A stretch of 51,300 nt of DNA from Ruegeria sp. EL01. GTDB taxonomy: Bacteria; Pseudomonadota; Alphaproteobacteria; Rhodobacterales; Rhodobacteraceae. This document shows, piece after piece, positions 42,164 to 50,390 of this stretch. The position numbers and the translations under genes were made by a program. Every line of letters begins with the position of its first letter. Positions within the stretch are counted from its first letter, which is position 1. Below the pieces are notes generated by a model. It saw nothing but the letters and a program-made list of their open reading frames with translations. It ran no database searches and was not told the origin of the DNA. The stretch is from positions 1 through 51,300 of the forward strand of contig NZ_OMPS01000020.1 of the NCBI RefSeq assembly GCF_900313035.1, given 5' to 3'.

Positions 42164-42373
42164 TTAACGCCCATCGAAGCACCACGGCATGAGTTCATCA
42201 AGGCGATTGATCTTGTGATCCGGGAGGCGGTCGAGAACCCATGCAAGCCATGCCTCGGGATCAACACTGTTCATTTTGGCCGTTTCGATCAGAGTATAGT
42301 CGATGGCGGCGGCCTTGCCGCCCCCAACGGAGCCCATGAACAGGTAATTCTTGCGTCCGATGGCCAGTTCCCG
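42164..42373 (-). pseudogene. tnpC: IS66 TnpC 3' remnant
   Basis: The minus strand reads [69 protein letters not shown] and then a stop. This is the IS66 C-terminal domain of the transposase, including the D-H-K-I-N-R and L-M-P-W motifs. Nothing upstream of RELAIG survives. The matching 5' part of an IS66 element (tnpA and the start of tnpB) lies at 14538-14965 in the opposite orientation. Confidence 0.83.
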
Positions 42374-42375
42374 TT

Positions 42376-42789
42376 CATTCTGCCCATGTCGGGCAGATTT
42401 ACCGCGTGCGTTACAGATGGCATGCCTATTTCGGATCAGATGTCCGGGTGTTTCAAGCCCACAAACGCGGTGATGGCCAATACGTAGCTTTGGAGCGCGA
42501 TCCCGGTGTCGTGATCATGGCGCCGGCATGGGTGCTTGATGCGGTGGTGTGTTCGACCCTGAGTTTGGGCGCCCCGCTTGCTTCCATTGCCGCGCTGAAT
42601 GATCTCCATGGTGTTTTCGCGTCCCTGCGGTTCCGGCGAAGCTTTGTCGATGAAGAATCAACACAGGAGGCCGAGTATGATCCCGGAACAAAGGACCGAT
42701 CCAGCGCAGTTGCCGCTACCCCTTCATCCCAGTCCAATTACTCAAATGACACAGGAGGAGAAGGCAGCTGGGTATTGCCAAGTTATTGA
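42376..42789 (+). pseudogene. truncated conserved hypothetical gene of mobile elements
   Basis: A plus-strand frame reads [27 protein letters not shown], then [45 protein letters not shown]. It resembles small proteins encoded with site-specific recombinases in mobile elements, with an SH3-like region followed by a W-x-x-D helix. It has no start codon of its own; its 5' end is cut at the IS66 remnant. The stop at 42787 lies just inside the IS6 element that begins at 42771. I do not know the function. Confidence 0.45.
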
Positions 42790-43579
42790 CCTGAGCTTGT
42801 GACGCATTGGCAGAGGCTGGATCAAGCCGTCATTTCTTCAGTGTAATCGTCCCGGAGGTAGAATGCGTCGGAACGCGCGTGGCGGTATGAGTTTGCGGTG
42901 AGTTGATATCGGCGGGGACGGAAGATCAGGTTGATCTGGTCATGCGCAGACAGAAACCTCTGAGCCTGCCGGTGAGACTTGAACTTACCGAATAGCTTCT
43001 CTCTTTTGCGAGTCGGTCGATGGGAGACTTCGATCGCGTTGTTGAGACCCTTGTGAGCGCGATGATCCGCGTCCGGTGCCAGCGTGTTGATCGGCTTGAT
43101 GTAGCTGCGCAATTTGTCGGTGATAACGACCCTGGGTTCGCCAAATTTGCCAACCAACCCTTTGAAAAAGCGCTTTGCGGCTTTGGCGCTTCGACGCGTT
43201 TGCACGAGAATGTCGAGCACATCGCCATTTGCGGCGATTGCGCGCCACAGCCAGTGTTTCCTGCCACGGATCATGATCACGACTTCGTCCATGTGCCACT
43301 TGTCGTTTGGCCGTGGACGATCACGGCGAATGCAATCTGCAAAGTGCTGACCGAAGCGATTGACCCAAAGCCGAACGGCTTCCCGGCTCACGATCACGCC
43401 CCTCGCAGCCAACAGATCCTCGACGTCAGCTGTACTCAACGCAAAGCGATGGTAAGCCCAAACCGCGTAGGCAATGATCTCGCGAGGAAAGCGAAAACCC
43501 TTCAGGCGTGGCATGATCGTTGGAATGTTCATTAGCGCGACATAGCTGGATCACTCAGCCTGAACAACTTGGCAATACC
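42771..43579. mobile_element. IS6-family (IS26-like) insertion sequence, complete
   Basis: The element is 809 bp, bounded by inverted repeats GGTATTGCCAAGTT at 42771-42784 and its complement (AACTTGGCAATACC, 43566-43579). One transposase is on the minus strand. The flanking 8 bp differ (GGCAGCTG versus GACCCACC), so there is no target duplication. This suggests that it took part in a cointegrate or deletion event joining unrelated neighbours, as IS26-like elements do. Confidence 0.88.
42822..43532 (-). CDS. IS6-family transposase
   Basis: This is a 236-residue DDE transposase. The N-terminal FPREIIAYAVWAYHRFALSTADVEDLLAARGVIVSREAVRLWVNRF is the HTH. The first Asp is in KWHMDEVVIMIRGRKHWLWRAI, the second in VVITDKLRSY, and the Glu in IEVSHRPTRKREK. 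Full length for the family and inside intact repeats, it is probably functional. A degraded relative is at 15056-15305. Confidence 0.94.
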   Translation of the reverse strand: MNIPTIMPRLKGFRFPREIIAYAVWAYHRFALSTADVEDLLAARGVIVSREAVRLWVNRFGQHFADCIRRDRPRPNDKWHMDEVVIMIRGRKHWLWRAIAANGDVLDILVQTRRSAKAAKRFFKGLVGKFGEPRVVITDKLRSYIKPINTLAPDADHRAHKGLNNAIEVSHRPTRKREKLFGKFKSHRQAQRFLSAHDQINLIFRPRRYQLTANSYRHARSDAFYLRDDYTEEMTA

Positions 43580-43580
43580 G

Positions 43581-43658
43581 ACCCACCATGTCAGCATCCT
43601 GGAGATGAACGGAGAAAGCTATCGTCTGGCACAGAGCAGGGCTCGGCAGAACTCCTAA
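43581..43658 (+). pseudogene. istB: IS21-family IstB C-terminal remnant
   Basis: The 25 codons read THHVSILEMNGESYRLAQSRARQNS. This ends like IstB, the helper ATPase of IS21 elements (H-x-x-I-L-E-M-N-G-E-S-Y-R motif). It is cut at its 5' side exactly at the IS6 right end. The remaining istB and istA are absent. Confidence 0.72.
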
Positions 43659-43673
43659 TACGCGGAAAAGATT

Positions 43674-43738
43674 GGTCCTGACGGACCAAGACGCCTTGGC
43701 AACCGCCAGCTATTTGGGAGCGCGTTTGCCAAGGCGTC
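43674..43738. repeat. inverted repeats downstream of the IstB remnant
   Basis: GACGCCTTGGCAA (43690-43702) and TTGCCAAGGCGTC (43726-43738) are perfect 13-bp inverted arms around a 23-base loop. A smaller hairpin, GGTCC-TGAC-GGACC (43674-43687), precedes them. No T-run follows. They may belong to the 3' non-coding part of the lost IS21 element. Confidence 0.5.
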
Positions 43739-44140
43739 GGCCACCCAAGCAATGGACGACTTTTGCTCCGCCCCGTGGCAGAATTTTACTCCGCCGTTGA
43801 CACCCCAGGCGAATATCGAAAATCAATCAATTAGACCGGGAAACTTGATCGGCTAGAGGTCATAGACTTTGATCCATACCCGAACAAAACCGCCATTCAT
43901 ACACTGCGCACGAACCGTTCAGACGCGGACAATCCAGTCATTCGGCGGAGCACCACGAGCGACCGCTTCTTTGTAGTAGGCTTAACTGGCGATCTCCTCA
44001 GGCCTTTCATTTCGCATGAACACGACTAGCACGACAGTACAATCAGCAGCACAGCAGAATTTGGCCGCTGATTGTACCATTACCTAATCCGGCGGTCGAG
44101 GTTGCTTGAGCAGGCATACAAGCCCCCGAGATCACGGTGT
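43739..44140. other. 402-bp stretch with no intact gene
   Basis: No credible gene. The first 65 bp look like the tail of the IS21 remnant. On the minus strand, scattered short pieces such as AYYKEAVARGAPPNDWIVRV and NGGFVRVWIKVYDL, separated by stops, hint at a decayed gene that I do not recognise. Confidence 0.35.
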
Positions 44141-44518
44141 CTACAGACCAGAAATATCGACGTAGATTCTGTAGTCGGTTATCTTTCCATCGTGCACCTC
44201 AAGCCTCGTAGCGAAAGGAACTTCATGTTCGCTGAGGTCTTTTCGAGTGTAGTGAACCAAACCGTCGCAAAAAGCAGTCGATCCGCTTTCCCAGATTCCC
44301 GAGATCGTGTGTCGCATAGCTTTAATCGTCTCGAAGAATGACGCATTTGCGATTTCAACGTCCGTGCGCCCGTTGATGGCGTCAGAGTTTCCAAGCTTGA
44401 ACGTGACATTTTCCGCGACGAAACTGGCCACACCTTTGGCATCCATTGTGTCGACGGCAAAGTAGAGCAGTGAGATCAGTGGAGTATGCTGAGTTGTGTT
44501 TTGAGCTGTGATTTCCAT
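44141..44518 (-). CDS. SnoaL-like (NTF2-fold) protein
   Basis: This is a 125-residue single-domain protein of the NTF2-like superfamily. LLYFAVDTMDAKGVASFVAENVTFKLGNSDAINGRTDVE is the N-terminal helix and strand, and VHYTRKDLSEHEVPFATRLEVHDGKITDYRIYVDISGL the sheet with the usual D-G-K-I-x-x-x-R ending. Family members include ring-acting isomerases and hydrolases, but no catalytic residue can be assigned. It is the last gene of a LysR-controlled operon, 47 bp after the exporter gene, with SD AAAGGA. Confidence 0.8.
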   Translation of the reverse strand: MEITAQNTTQHTPLISLLYFAVDTMDAKGVASFVAENVTFKLGNSDAINGRTDVEIANASFFETIKAMRHTISGIWESGSTAFCDGLVHYTRKDLSEHEVPFATRLEVHDGKITDYRIYVDISGL

Positions 44519-44565
44519 AGTGCTTGTCCTTTGGATGTTGGTCTAAGTGACTAATTGTTTTGAAT

Positions 44566-45498
44566 TCATCCCGCGGTACGCGACTTGAAGGTGGAACGAA
44601 GTGTTGCAAGCGTGATCTGGCCGTTTGAGATCGCCAGGCCAATGAACAGAACGGCCAGTGAAATCAGCAGCTCAAACCGAAGGGTTTCCCCAAATGTGAG
44701 AGCGCCAAAGCCAATCCCTGCAAGCGTTGCGAAATAGCCAACTTGAGAAAACCCCACGCCATCAGTGCGGCGTTGCACCTCAAAGGTCAGGATGTATGCA
44801 AGTGCCGTGATGAAGCCGACACCTATGATTGCGAGTTGCGGTGCCGACGTGATCGACTGAACACCGGCTCCGTCGCCAAAGATGAACAGGGCGGGCCAGA
44901 CGAGGATCAATTGTGAGAGCAGTGCGCCCGTTGCCATCATGATGGGGTCGCCGTCCTTGGGATAAGCTTTGCTCCGAAAGACGTTCCCAATGGCAAGGCT
45001 CACAGGTCCTGTTGCGGCAAGCGCGATCCAGTATGGATCGATACCAGACAGTTCAAAACCGGTCAGCGTGACGAGGCTTATGCCAATCAAACCGATCAAT
45101 ATTCCTGTCAGTCGATGAAACGGAAGCATCTTGCGTTCTACGGCTGAGGAGATGGCAAATGTGAACAGCGGGGAAAGCGTCACCAGTGCTGAATAGAAAC
45201 CGGCCGATATATGGCCAAGCACAGTGAAACCTATGAGCGCTGGTGCGCTAACGCCCAGAATTCCGGCCCCTATATAGTAAAACAAATGACGCGGGGTTAG
45301 ATTAAGACGGCGTCCCGTAACGATGCCGGCGCTGAGTAAAACAAGCGAGGCAACAAGCAACTGCCAGAAAAGTGCCGTGAGTGGTGGTGCGCCAGCGTTT
45401 GCTGCTAGTTTGGACAAAGTAAAGCTCATACCGACCAGAACACCGATGGTCATGATCACAGTGGTCGGCCGGAGAGGTTTTGAAAAGACCGACATCAT
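44566..45498 (-). CDS. EamA-family (DMT) membrane transporter
   Basis: This 310-residue inner-membrane protein has ten hydrophobic segments in two repeated EamA halves. The first carries PPLTALFWQLLVASLVLL and the second PYWIALAATGPVSLAIGNVFRSKAY. Family members mostly export metabolites and amino acids. Its start overlaps the stop of the preceding reductase gene (ATGA at 45495-45498), so it is coupled to it. It may export a product or toxic quinone-derived compound; the substrate is unknown. Confidence 0.86.
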   Translation of the reverse strand: MMSVFSKPLRPTTVIMTIGVLVGMSFTLSKLAANAGAPPLTALFWQLLVASLVLLSAGIVTGRRLNLTPRHLFYYIGAGILGVSAPALIGFTVLGHISAGFYSALVTLSPLFTFAISSAVERKMLPFHRLTGILIGLIGISLVTLTGFELSGIDPYWIALAATGPVSLAIGNVFRSKAYPKDGDPIMMATGALLSQLILVWPALFIFGDGAGVQSITSAPQLAIIGVGFITALAYILTFEVQRRTDGVGFSQVGYFATLAGIGFGALTFGETLRFELLISLAVLFIGLAISNGQITLATLRSTFKSRTAG

Positions 45499-46451
45499 AC
45501 GGTCTCCTGCAATGGTCTCGCATCAGTCAGAAGATCAATCGGGCCGATGGAAATGATACCGGTCGGATTGATGTGGCGATGGCTTCTAAAATAGTGTTCA
45601 CGGATATGAGACATATCGATTGTCTCACGAACAACGGGAATTTCAGCGATCAACGCCATGTAGCGTGACAATTCGGGGTAGTCCGAGATCCGCTTCCGAT
45701 CCGTTTTGAAGTGTGTGACATAGACCGGATCAAACCGAACCAGTGTCGGAAAGAGCTTCAGATCTACTTCAGTGATCTCATCTCCAACCAGACATGTACG
45801 AGTGCTGAGAAGTTGTTCAATCGCATTAAGACCATCAAATAGTTTGCAAACTGCATCACAATAGGCACCCTGAGATGTGGCAAACCCTGCGCGATAGACG
45901 CCGTTGCGTATCGGGGCTTGGATCAGCTCCGCAATTCGGTCGATTTCATGAGAAAGAGCACTAGGGCAGAGATCCCAATCGTTCGCTCCAAGATCCGAAA
46001 AAGCTGTGTTGAACATGCGCATGATGTCCGACGACTCATTGCTGACAATCGCTCCACTCTTCTTATCCAAAAGCACAGGCACAGTAATTGATCCGGTGTA
46101 GCCTGGATCAGCCCGCTGATAGACTTCGTAGAGATGCCGGTCGTTGGGTACATTCTCGTGCGCATCAAAGCTGCGTTGCTCGATGACCCAGCCATTCTCG
46201 GATGCAATGGGGTCCATGCAGGTGATGCTGAATGCGCCGGTTATGCCTTTCAGGGCCATTACTAATTCAACGCCATGACACCAAGGACATGCCTTTGAGA
46301 GATACAGATGATACCGGCCGCGCTCGGCGGGAAAATTAACCTTCGGGCCAGCCTTGATCCTGTTGCGAAACTTGCTTGGAATGCGTTTGAATTGACCATC
46401 GGTCTGAACTGATTTTTCGGTGAGAACACCGTCGATGAGCATTTTGGGCAT
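45495..46451 (-). CDS. glutathionyl-hydroquinone reductase-like GST (Xi class)
   Basis: This 318-residue protein matches the YqjG/PcpF type. Near residue 55, LYLSKACPWCHGVELVMALKG has the C-P-W-C motif with its catalytic Cys. LYEVYQRADPGYTGSITVPVLLDKKSGAIVSNESSDIMRMF is the thioredoxin fold glutathione site. The C-terminal helical domain includes FPTLVRFDPVYVTHFKTD and the family ending HINPTGIISIGP. Such enzymes remove glutathione from glutathionyl-hydroquinones and recycle quinone-type toxicants. It starts the operon, divergent from a LysR gene. Confidence 0.9.
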   Translation of the reverse strand: MPKMLIDGVLTEKSVQTDGQFKRIPSKFRNRIKAGPKVNFPAERGRYHLYLSKACPWCHGVELVMALKGITGAFSITCMDPIASENGWVIEQRSFDAHENVPNDRHLYEVYQRADPGYTGSITVPVLLDKKSGAIVSNESSDIMRMFNTAFSDLGANDWDLCPSALSHEIDRIAELIQAPIRNGVYRAGFATSQGAYCDAVCKLFDGLNAIEQLLSTRTCLVGDEITEVDLKLFPTLVRFDPVYVTHFKTDRKRISDYPELSRYMALIAEIPVVRETIDMSHIREHYFRSHRHINPTGIISIGPIDLLTDARPLQETV

Positions 46452-46505
46452 GGATGCCTCCTATCCGTTGCCACGAAGATAAGAGAATTCCCAAAACTTG
46501 ATAAT

Positions 46506-46525
46506 ATGTAATTGTTGAACTACAT
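46506..46525. promoter_or_regulatory. candidate LysR site between reductase and LysR genes
   Basis: ATGTA-N10-TACAT (46506-46525) is a short inverted repeat in the 110-bp gap between the divergent reductase operon and LysR gene, 36 bp from the LysR ATG. The surroundings are AT-rich. Arms are only 5 bp, so the call is tentative. Confidence 0.35.
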
Positions 46526-46561
46526 TAGTGAAAATAATTCATCCAAACTGCTGAGCCTCAA

Positions 46562-47467
46562 ATGAATGAAATCGCTGCAATCCCTGTGTTTGTAAAAGTG
46601 GCTGAAGCTGGTGGCTTTGCGGCAGCTGCGAGGCAACTCGGCCTGACAAACTCGGCCGTAAGCAAGAGGATATCAAATCTGGAAGCACATCTGGGAACGC
46701 AGCTGTTTCATCGAACAACACGCAGTATTTCACTGACCGAAGCTGGTGAAGTTTACCTCGCTCATGCCGTACAGGCACTCGGATCGGCACGTGAGGCGGA
46801 AGATGCAGTCACTTCCTTGCAAGGAAAGCCCGTTGGGCAACTCAGAGTCTGCGCTCCTGTCTCCTTCGGCATTTTGCACATCGCCCCACTGATGGCTGGC
46901 TTCTTGCAAAACCACCCTGGAATCACGCTCGATCTCGTTATGGATGACAGGGTCGTTGACCTCGTTGATTCAGGTTTTGATATGGCTATCAGAGCAGGAA
47001 AATTAGAGGTTTCGTCACTGATCTCGCGTCGCCTGACTGATGTCAGAAGCGTAATTGTTGCGTCACCAAATTATCTAAAGGCCCACGAGACGATCAAACA
47101 GCCCGAAGACCTTCTTCATCACAACTGCCTTCACTACACCTATTCCCGAGACCCAATGGAATGGGTATTTCATGGCCCACTTGGAGAAAATAAGGTGAAG
47201 GCCAAGGGTTCTCTGGGTATCAACAACAGTCAGGCACTTTGCACGGCACTTGTGGATGGTCTGGGCGTAGGCCGGTTACCCACGTTTGTTGCCAGTCCGC
47301 ATATTAAATCTGGTCGCTTAACAACGTTACTTTCAGACTATTCATTGCCGGAACAGGCGCTCTATGCTGTGTTTCCCGAACGTCGGCACATCCCGGCAAA
47401 AGTACGAGCTTTAACCGAATACCTTGTTGATCGTATCGGCGGCGAGGTAGCTTATTGGGATAATTAG
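46562..47467 (+). CDS. LysR-family transcriptional regulator
   Basis: This 301-residue LTTR is of the CrgA/DsdC-like branch. The HTH is AIPVFVKVAEAGGFAAAARQLGLTNSAVSKRISNLEAHLGTQLFHRTTRSISLTEAG, and the effector domain has GQLRVCAPVSFGILHIAPLMAGF and FDMAIRAGKLEVSSLISRRL. It is divergent from the reductase-exporter-SnoaL operon and probably controls it. No unusual features. Confidence 0.9.
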   Translation: MNEIAAIPVFVKVAEAGGFAAAARQLGLTNSAVSKRISNLEAHLGTQLFHRTTRSISLTEAGEVYLAHAVQALGSAREAEDAVTSLQGKPVGQLRVCAPVSFGILHIAPLMAGFLQNHPGITLDLVMDDRVVDLVDSGFDMAIRAGKLEVSSLISRRLTDVRSVIVASPNYLKAHETIKQPEDLLHHNCLHYTYSRDPMEWVFHGPLGENKVKAKGSLGINNSQALCTALVDGLGVGRLPTFVASPHIKSGRLTTLLSDYSLPEQALYAVFPERRHIPAKVRALTEYLVDRIGGEVAYWDN

Positions 47468-47903
47468 TGTCCGAGTTTCTGCCTCCAAGTCGACCACTAT
47501 GTAGAGTTTGGCAATGAGAATACGGGTGTACTCGAAGTCGCAGAAACGGCCATTCATGTACACCGCAGCATTTGTCAAAAGGGCTCACTGCCGCCATCGG
47601 TTGCAGCGCAGCATTTGCCCAGGCTTAGCTTCGGCGGGCGCCAAGAGCAGCCCTATTCCAGACCTCGGAGTTGTCCTGAAGATTCTGCAGTTGCAGCCCG
47701 CATAGCCGCCGTTCGCTGCGAGGGTAAAAAGTGCAGTCTTCCGGGGGTCGGGACAAAGGATAGACCTGTCTTTTGCTTACGCGTTATTTTTAAATGCAGA
47801 GTACCCTTGCAATTCCAGCATGCAAACTTCGGTAGCGCCTCTAAATTCCCGTCTCGGGAATTCAACTACGAAGAGCTCCCCCTACTGCATTCTTGCAGAT
47901 GTC
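47468..47903. other. 436-bp gap with a palindrome
   Basis: There is no gene I can support. Plus-strand frames such as 47615-48001 run into the coding strand of the DUF3800 gene and lack family features. AATTCCCG-TCT-CGGGAATT (47844-47862) is a perfect inverted repeat lying 42 bp beyond the DUF3800 stop. It has no T-run on the minus strand, so it could be a weak terminator or a protein site. Confidence 0.4.
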
Positions 47904-49004
47904 TCAGCGCTTCCTTCCGAAGATGTTTGAGGCCAGATAATCAATGGCCTGGCTGTTTTGGCTCCCTGAGCGAAAACGCCGTTGTTCCTCAAAATCTATA
48001 GATGGCAACATATGGATGAACTGATCCTCGCGATAAAGTGGCATTAAAGCCTCTGGATCTAATCCACCATCCCGCAAGCCCGTGAGGTTGTTGCCAGCTT
48101 CGATTGCAGCGCCGATCATGACATCGGCGAGTTGGACCGCGGGACTTGATTTCGAGTCCACCTGCACGACTTCATTGAGTTTGAGCGGAAACCGCAGCGA
48201 TGTGATTTCAGTAGCGCAGAATTCCACCTCTTCGTCGTGCTCGATGTACCGCTGCAGGAGGTTGTGATAGGTCGAGAGGTTCTTGGACTGATCATGCTCA
48301 ACCCGATAGTCTCCCTCGGCCATGACCTCCATACGCGTGATCAGCGATATCAGGACCACAATGGCAATATCGGTAGAGACGCCGTGTGTGGAAATGGCCG
48401 AAAGGCAGTCTCGATCTGCATATCGTGCGAGCGGACCCAAAACTTCCGGAAGCTCTCCCCAATTGGTGGCCCCGGCAGCTTCAACCAATTTCTGGAGCGA
48501 TTGCGAGTTCTTCTCTTTCATCGCCCGTTGAAACGCGTCCATCAGCGCCGCAAACTCTATCTCACCCAGTAGGGCCGGCCCAGCCATGTGAAGCATGGAG
48601 GCCATCGCGTAGTTCTGGCCGTTCTCGTACAGGTCAACGCCGCGCTCGTAGTAATAGGGCTCGACCGAATAATCAACGAACATGAGCGTCAGCATAAATC
48701 GCTTGTCGGCCACATAGGTTACACAATCGAAATCGCTCAGAAGGTCTTTCATCAGACCAAGGAGGCGCGAGTGGTTGGAAGCGCGTCGCGATAGGGCACT
48801 ATATTTGAGCTCCGGTGCCTGCAGGCGTGGAAAATGCTCTTTGATCAACCGCCCAGCATCGTCGTTATCGATGGCAATAGCGCTCGCGCCCTGAAACCGC
48901 TGGTCGGCGTTGAGCAAGTCAAATCCTGTATAGCCGCTTTCGTCGATACGGAAGCAAGTCATGGCCACGTCATCCATCTTAGAGAGAGGTACTGCATCTA
49001 CCAT
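47904..49004 (-). CDS. DUF3800-domain protein B
   Basis: This 366-residue protein has two features of DUF3800 (RNase H-like fold). Near the N-terminus is CFRIDESGYTGFDLLNADQRFQGASAIAI, with the D-E-S-G motif. Near the C-terminus is VDSKSSPAVQLADVMIGAAIEAG, with the D-S-x-x-x-x-x-Q-L-A-D motif. These acidic residues suit a metal-dependent nuclease, but no activity is proven for the family. An SD CGAGGAA precedes the ATG at 49004. A longer frame from 49124 starts with TTG, 6 bp from the upstream stop, and is less likely. It follows DUF3800 protein A on the same strand. Confidence 0.72.
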   Translation of the reverse strand: MVDAVPLSKMDDVAMTCFRIDESGYTGFDLLNADQRFQGASAIAIDNDDAGRLIKEHFPRLQAPELKYSALSRRASNHSRLLGLMKDLLSDFDCVTYVADKRFMLTLMFVDYSVEPYYYERGVDLYENGQNYAMASMLHMAGPALLGEIEFAALMDAFQRAMKEKNSQSLQKLVEAAGATNWGELPEVLGPLARYADRDCLSAISTHGVSTDIAIVVLISLITRMEVMAEGDYRVEHDQSKNLSTYHNLLQRYIEHDEEVEFCATEITSLRFPLKLNEVVQVDSKSSPAVQLADVMIGAAIEAGNNLTGLRDGGLDPEALMPLYREDQFIHMLPSIDFEEQRRFRSGSQNSQAIDYLASNIFGRKR

Positions 49005-49130
49005 GGTTCCTCGCGATTGCCATGTCTTGGTTATGGGCACATGAACAGCCCGTCTATCCGATACGCCATGACGCTGTCTTCTCTGATCCGAAGTAGGCCC
49101 GACGAGAGCCAAATGCGGCATCAAGCCCGA

Positions 49131-50306
49131 CTAGAAATTGAAAATTGCTGCGAGCCGTCTTTGGTCTTCCAAGGAGTTAACATATTGGACAAACGCCGGA
49201 CACTCATCGGTTGATCGATCTACTAGGCCAATTAGTGTATCAAACGCGGCGCGCTGATGACTGTTTAATCCTGAAAGAGAAACGTAAATCTCGCCGAGAT
49301 CATTGTTCCTCGCGAAGATAAATAGTTTGCCGAGCAGTCCTGCAAGCACATCCGATACCTGGACCCAAGGTGCGGAGCGAGAGTCAACGAAACTGAAATT
49401 CGAAAGCGCAGCGTCACCGTCCTTCAAGTCAAGGCCAGCCAAAAAGCTTTGAATTGACGGTTCGATGTCGAGGATGTGGGTGGAGTGTTTGAACAGGGCT
49501 AGCCGGTGCAGATAGAAACTGCCGAACCCGTCGATTAGGACGTTGGGGCGCTCATCTTCCAGATAGGGCAAGCTTTCAAGGCGCGCCGCAATTTTAAGTA
49601 AGCCTTTCAGCATCTGGAAGTTAAATTCGGGAAACAAATATTTGCGCACCTCGAGGATAACTTGCAGTTCCGCGATAAACGCAGCGCGTCTATCACGGCC
49701 TACGTCTGGATAAGTATAGCGACCAAGAATCTCTGCGGTCTCAGAGGGGTCATTGCGGAGAAGCCAGTAGAGGTCGTTCTTGAGCAGCGGAGCGATCCCG
49801 ATCAACTCTTTGCTTCCATGCTCGGCTATGATTGAGTCGATCACATCAACCAGTGACCAGTACATCGGATCGAGTACCTGAAAGTGGATGAAGGCGTTGG
49901 AGTCGTTCAGCCAATTGAGAAAGGTGTAGACCTTGGGAGCATCCAGCAGTGCAAGAAAATCGCCTTTGCCGAGTTGCTTTAGCTTTAGTTCTACAGACGA
50001 TCTCTGCAAATGAAAGGCAGCTCGGAGGTCTTCGAAATCAAGCGCTGGTGCAAGTCCGGCATGCGCGATGCCGCCCAATACGAAACACTGTGGCCTCCTG
50101 ACGTTAAGGCCGTTTGGGGTCAGATGCAGTCGACGGATGTTGTTGGTTTCGTCATAGTGAAAGGTGAACGCGCAATCTAAGCCAGTGAGCCCGCCTAAGG
50201 CGATTGCTGGATTGCGGATAGCATTTACGTCGACCATGTTGTGTTCGGGCCATCCCTCTCTATATCGCTGAGTGACAGCATCCCAAAAAGGGTTCATTGC
50301 CATCAT
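49131..50306 (-). CDS. DUF3800-domain protein A
   Basis: This is a 391-residue protein. The D-E motif is in AFTFHYDETNNIRRLHLTPNG, and the C-terminal motif is FVDSRSAPWVQVSDVLAGLLGKLF (D-S-x-x-x-x-x-Q-V-S-D), as in DUF3800. The two paralogous genes diverge strongly. The IS630 left end lies 2 bp upstream of its first ATG, so the original promoter or SD has been displaced. Three ATG codons occur within the first four codons, and MNPFWDAV is the likeliest real beginning. Expression may now depend on the IS end. Before the insertion it lay about 131 bp after the ABC ATPase gene, on the same strand. Confidence 0.7.
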   Translation of the reverse strand: MMAMNPFWDAVTQRYREGWPEHNMVDVNAIRNPAIALGGLTGLDCAFTFHYDETNNIRRLHLTPNGLNVRRPQCFVLGGIAHAGLAPALDFEDLRAAFHLQRSSVELKLKQLGKGDFLALLDAPKVYTFLNWLNDSNAFIHFQVLDPMYWSLVDVIDSIIAEHGSKELIGIAPLLKNDLYWLLRNDPSETAEILGRYTYPDVGRDRRAAFIAELQVILEVRKYLFPEFNFQMLKGLLKIAARLESLPYLEDERPNVLIDGFGSFYLHRLALFKHSTHILDIEPSIQSFLAGLDLKDGDAALSNFSFVDSRSAPWVQVSDVLAGLLGKLFIFARNNDLGEIYVSLSGLNSHQRAAFDTLIGLVDRSTDECPAFVQYVNSLEDQRRLAAIFNF

Positions 50307-50390
50307 TAAAGCGTTTCCAGCTTTTGTTGAATCGTAGGGGATTCACAGCGGGCGCGTTTTCTGATTCATCCTATTCAGGAGGATCAGTTC

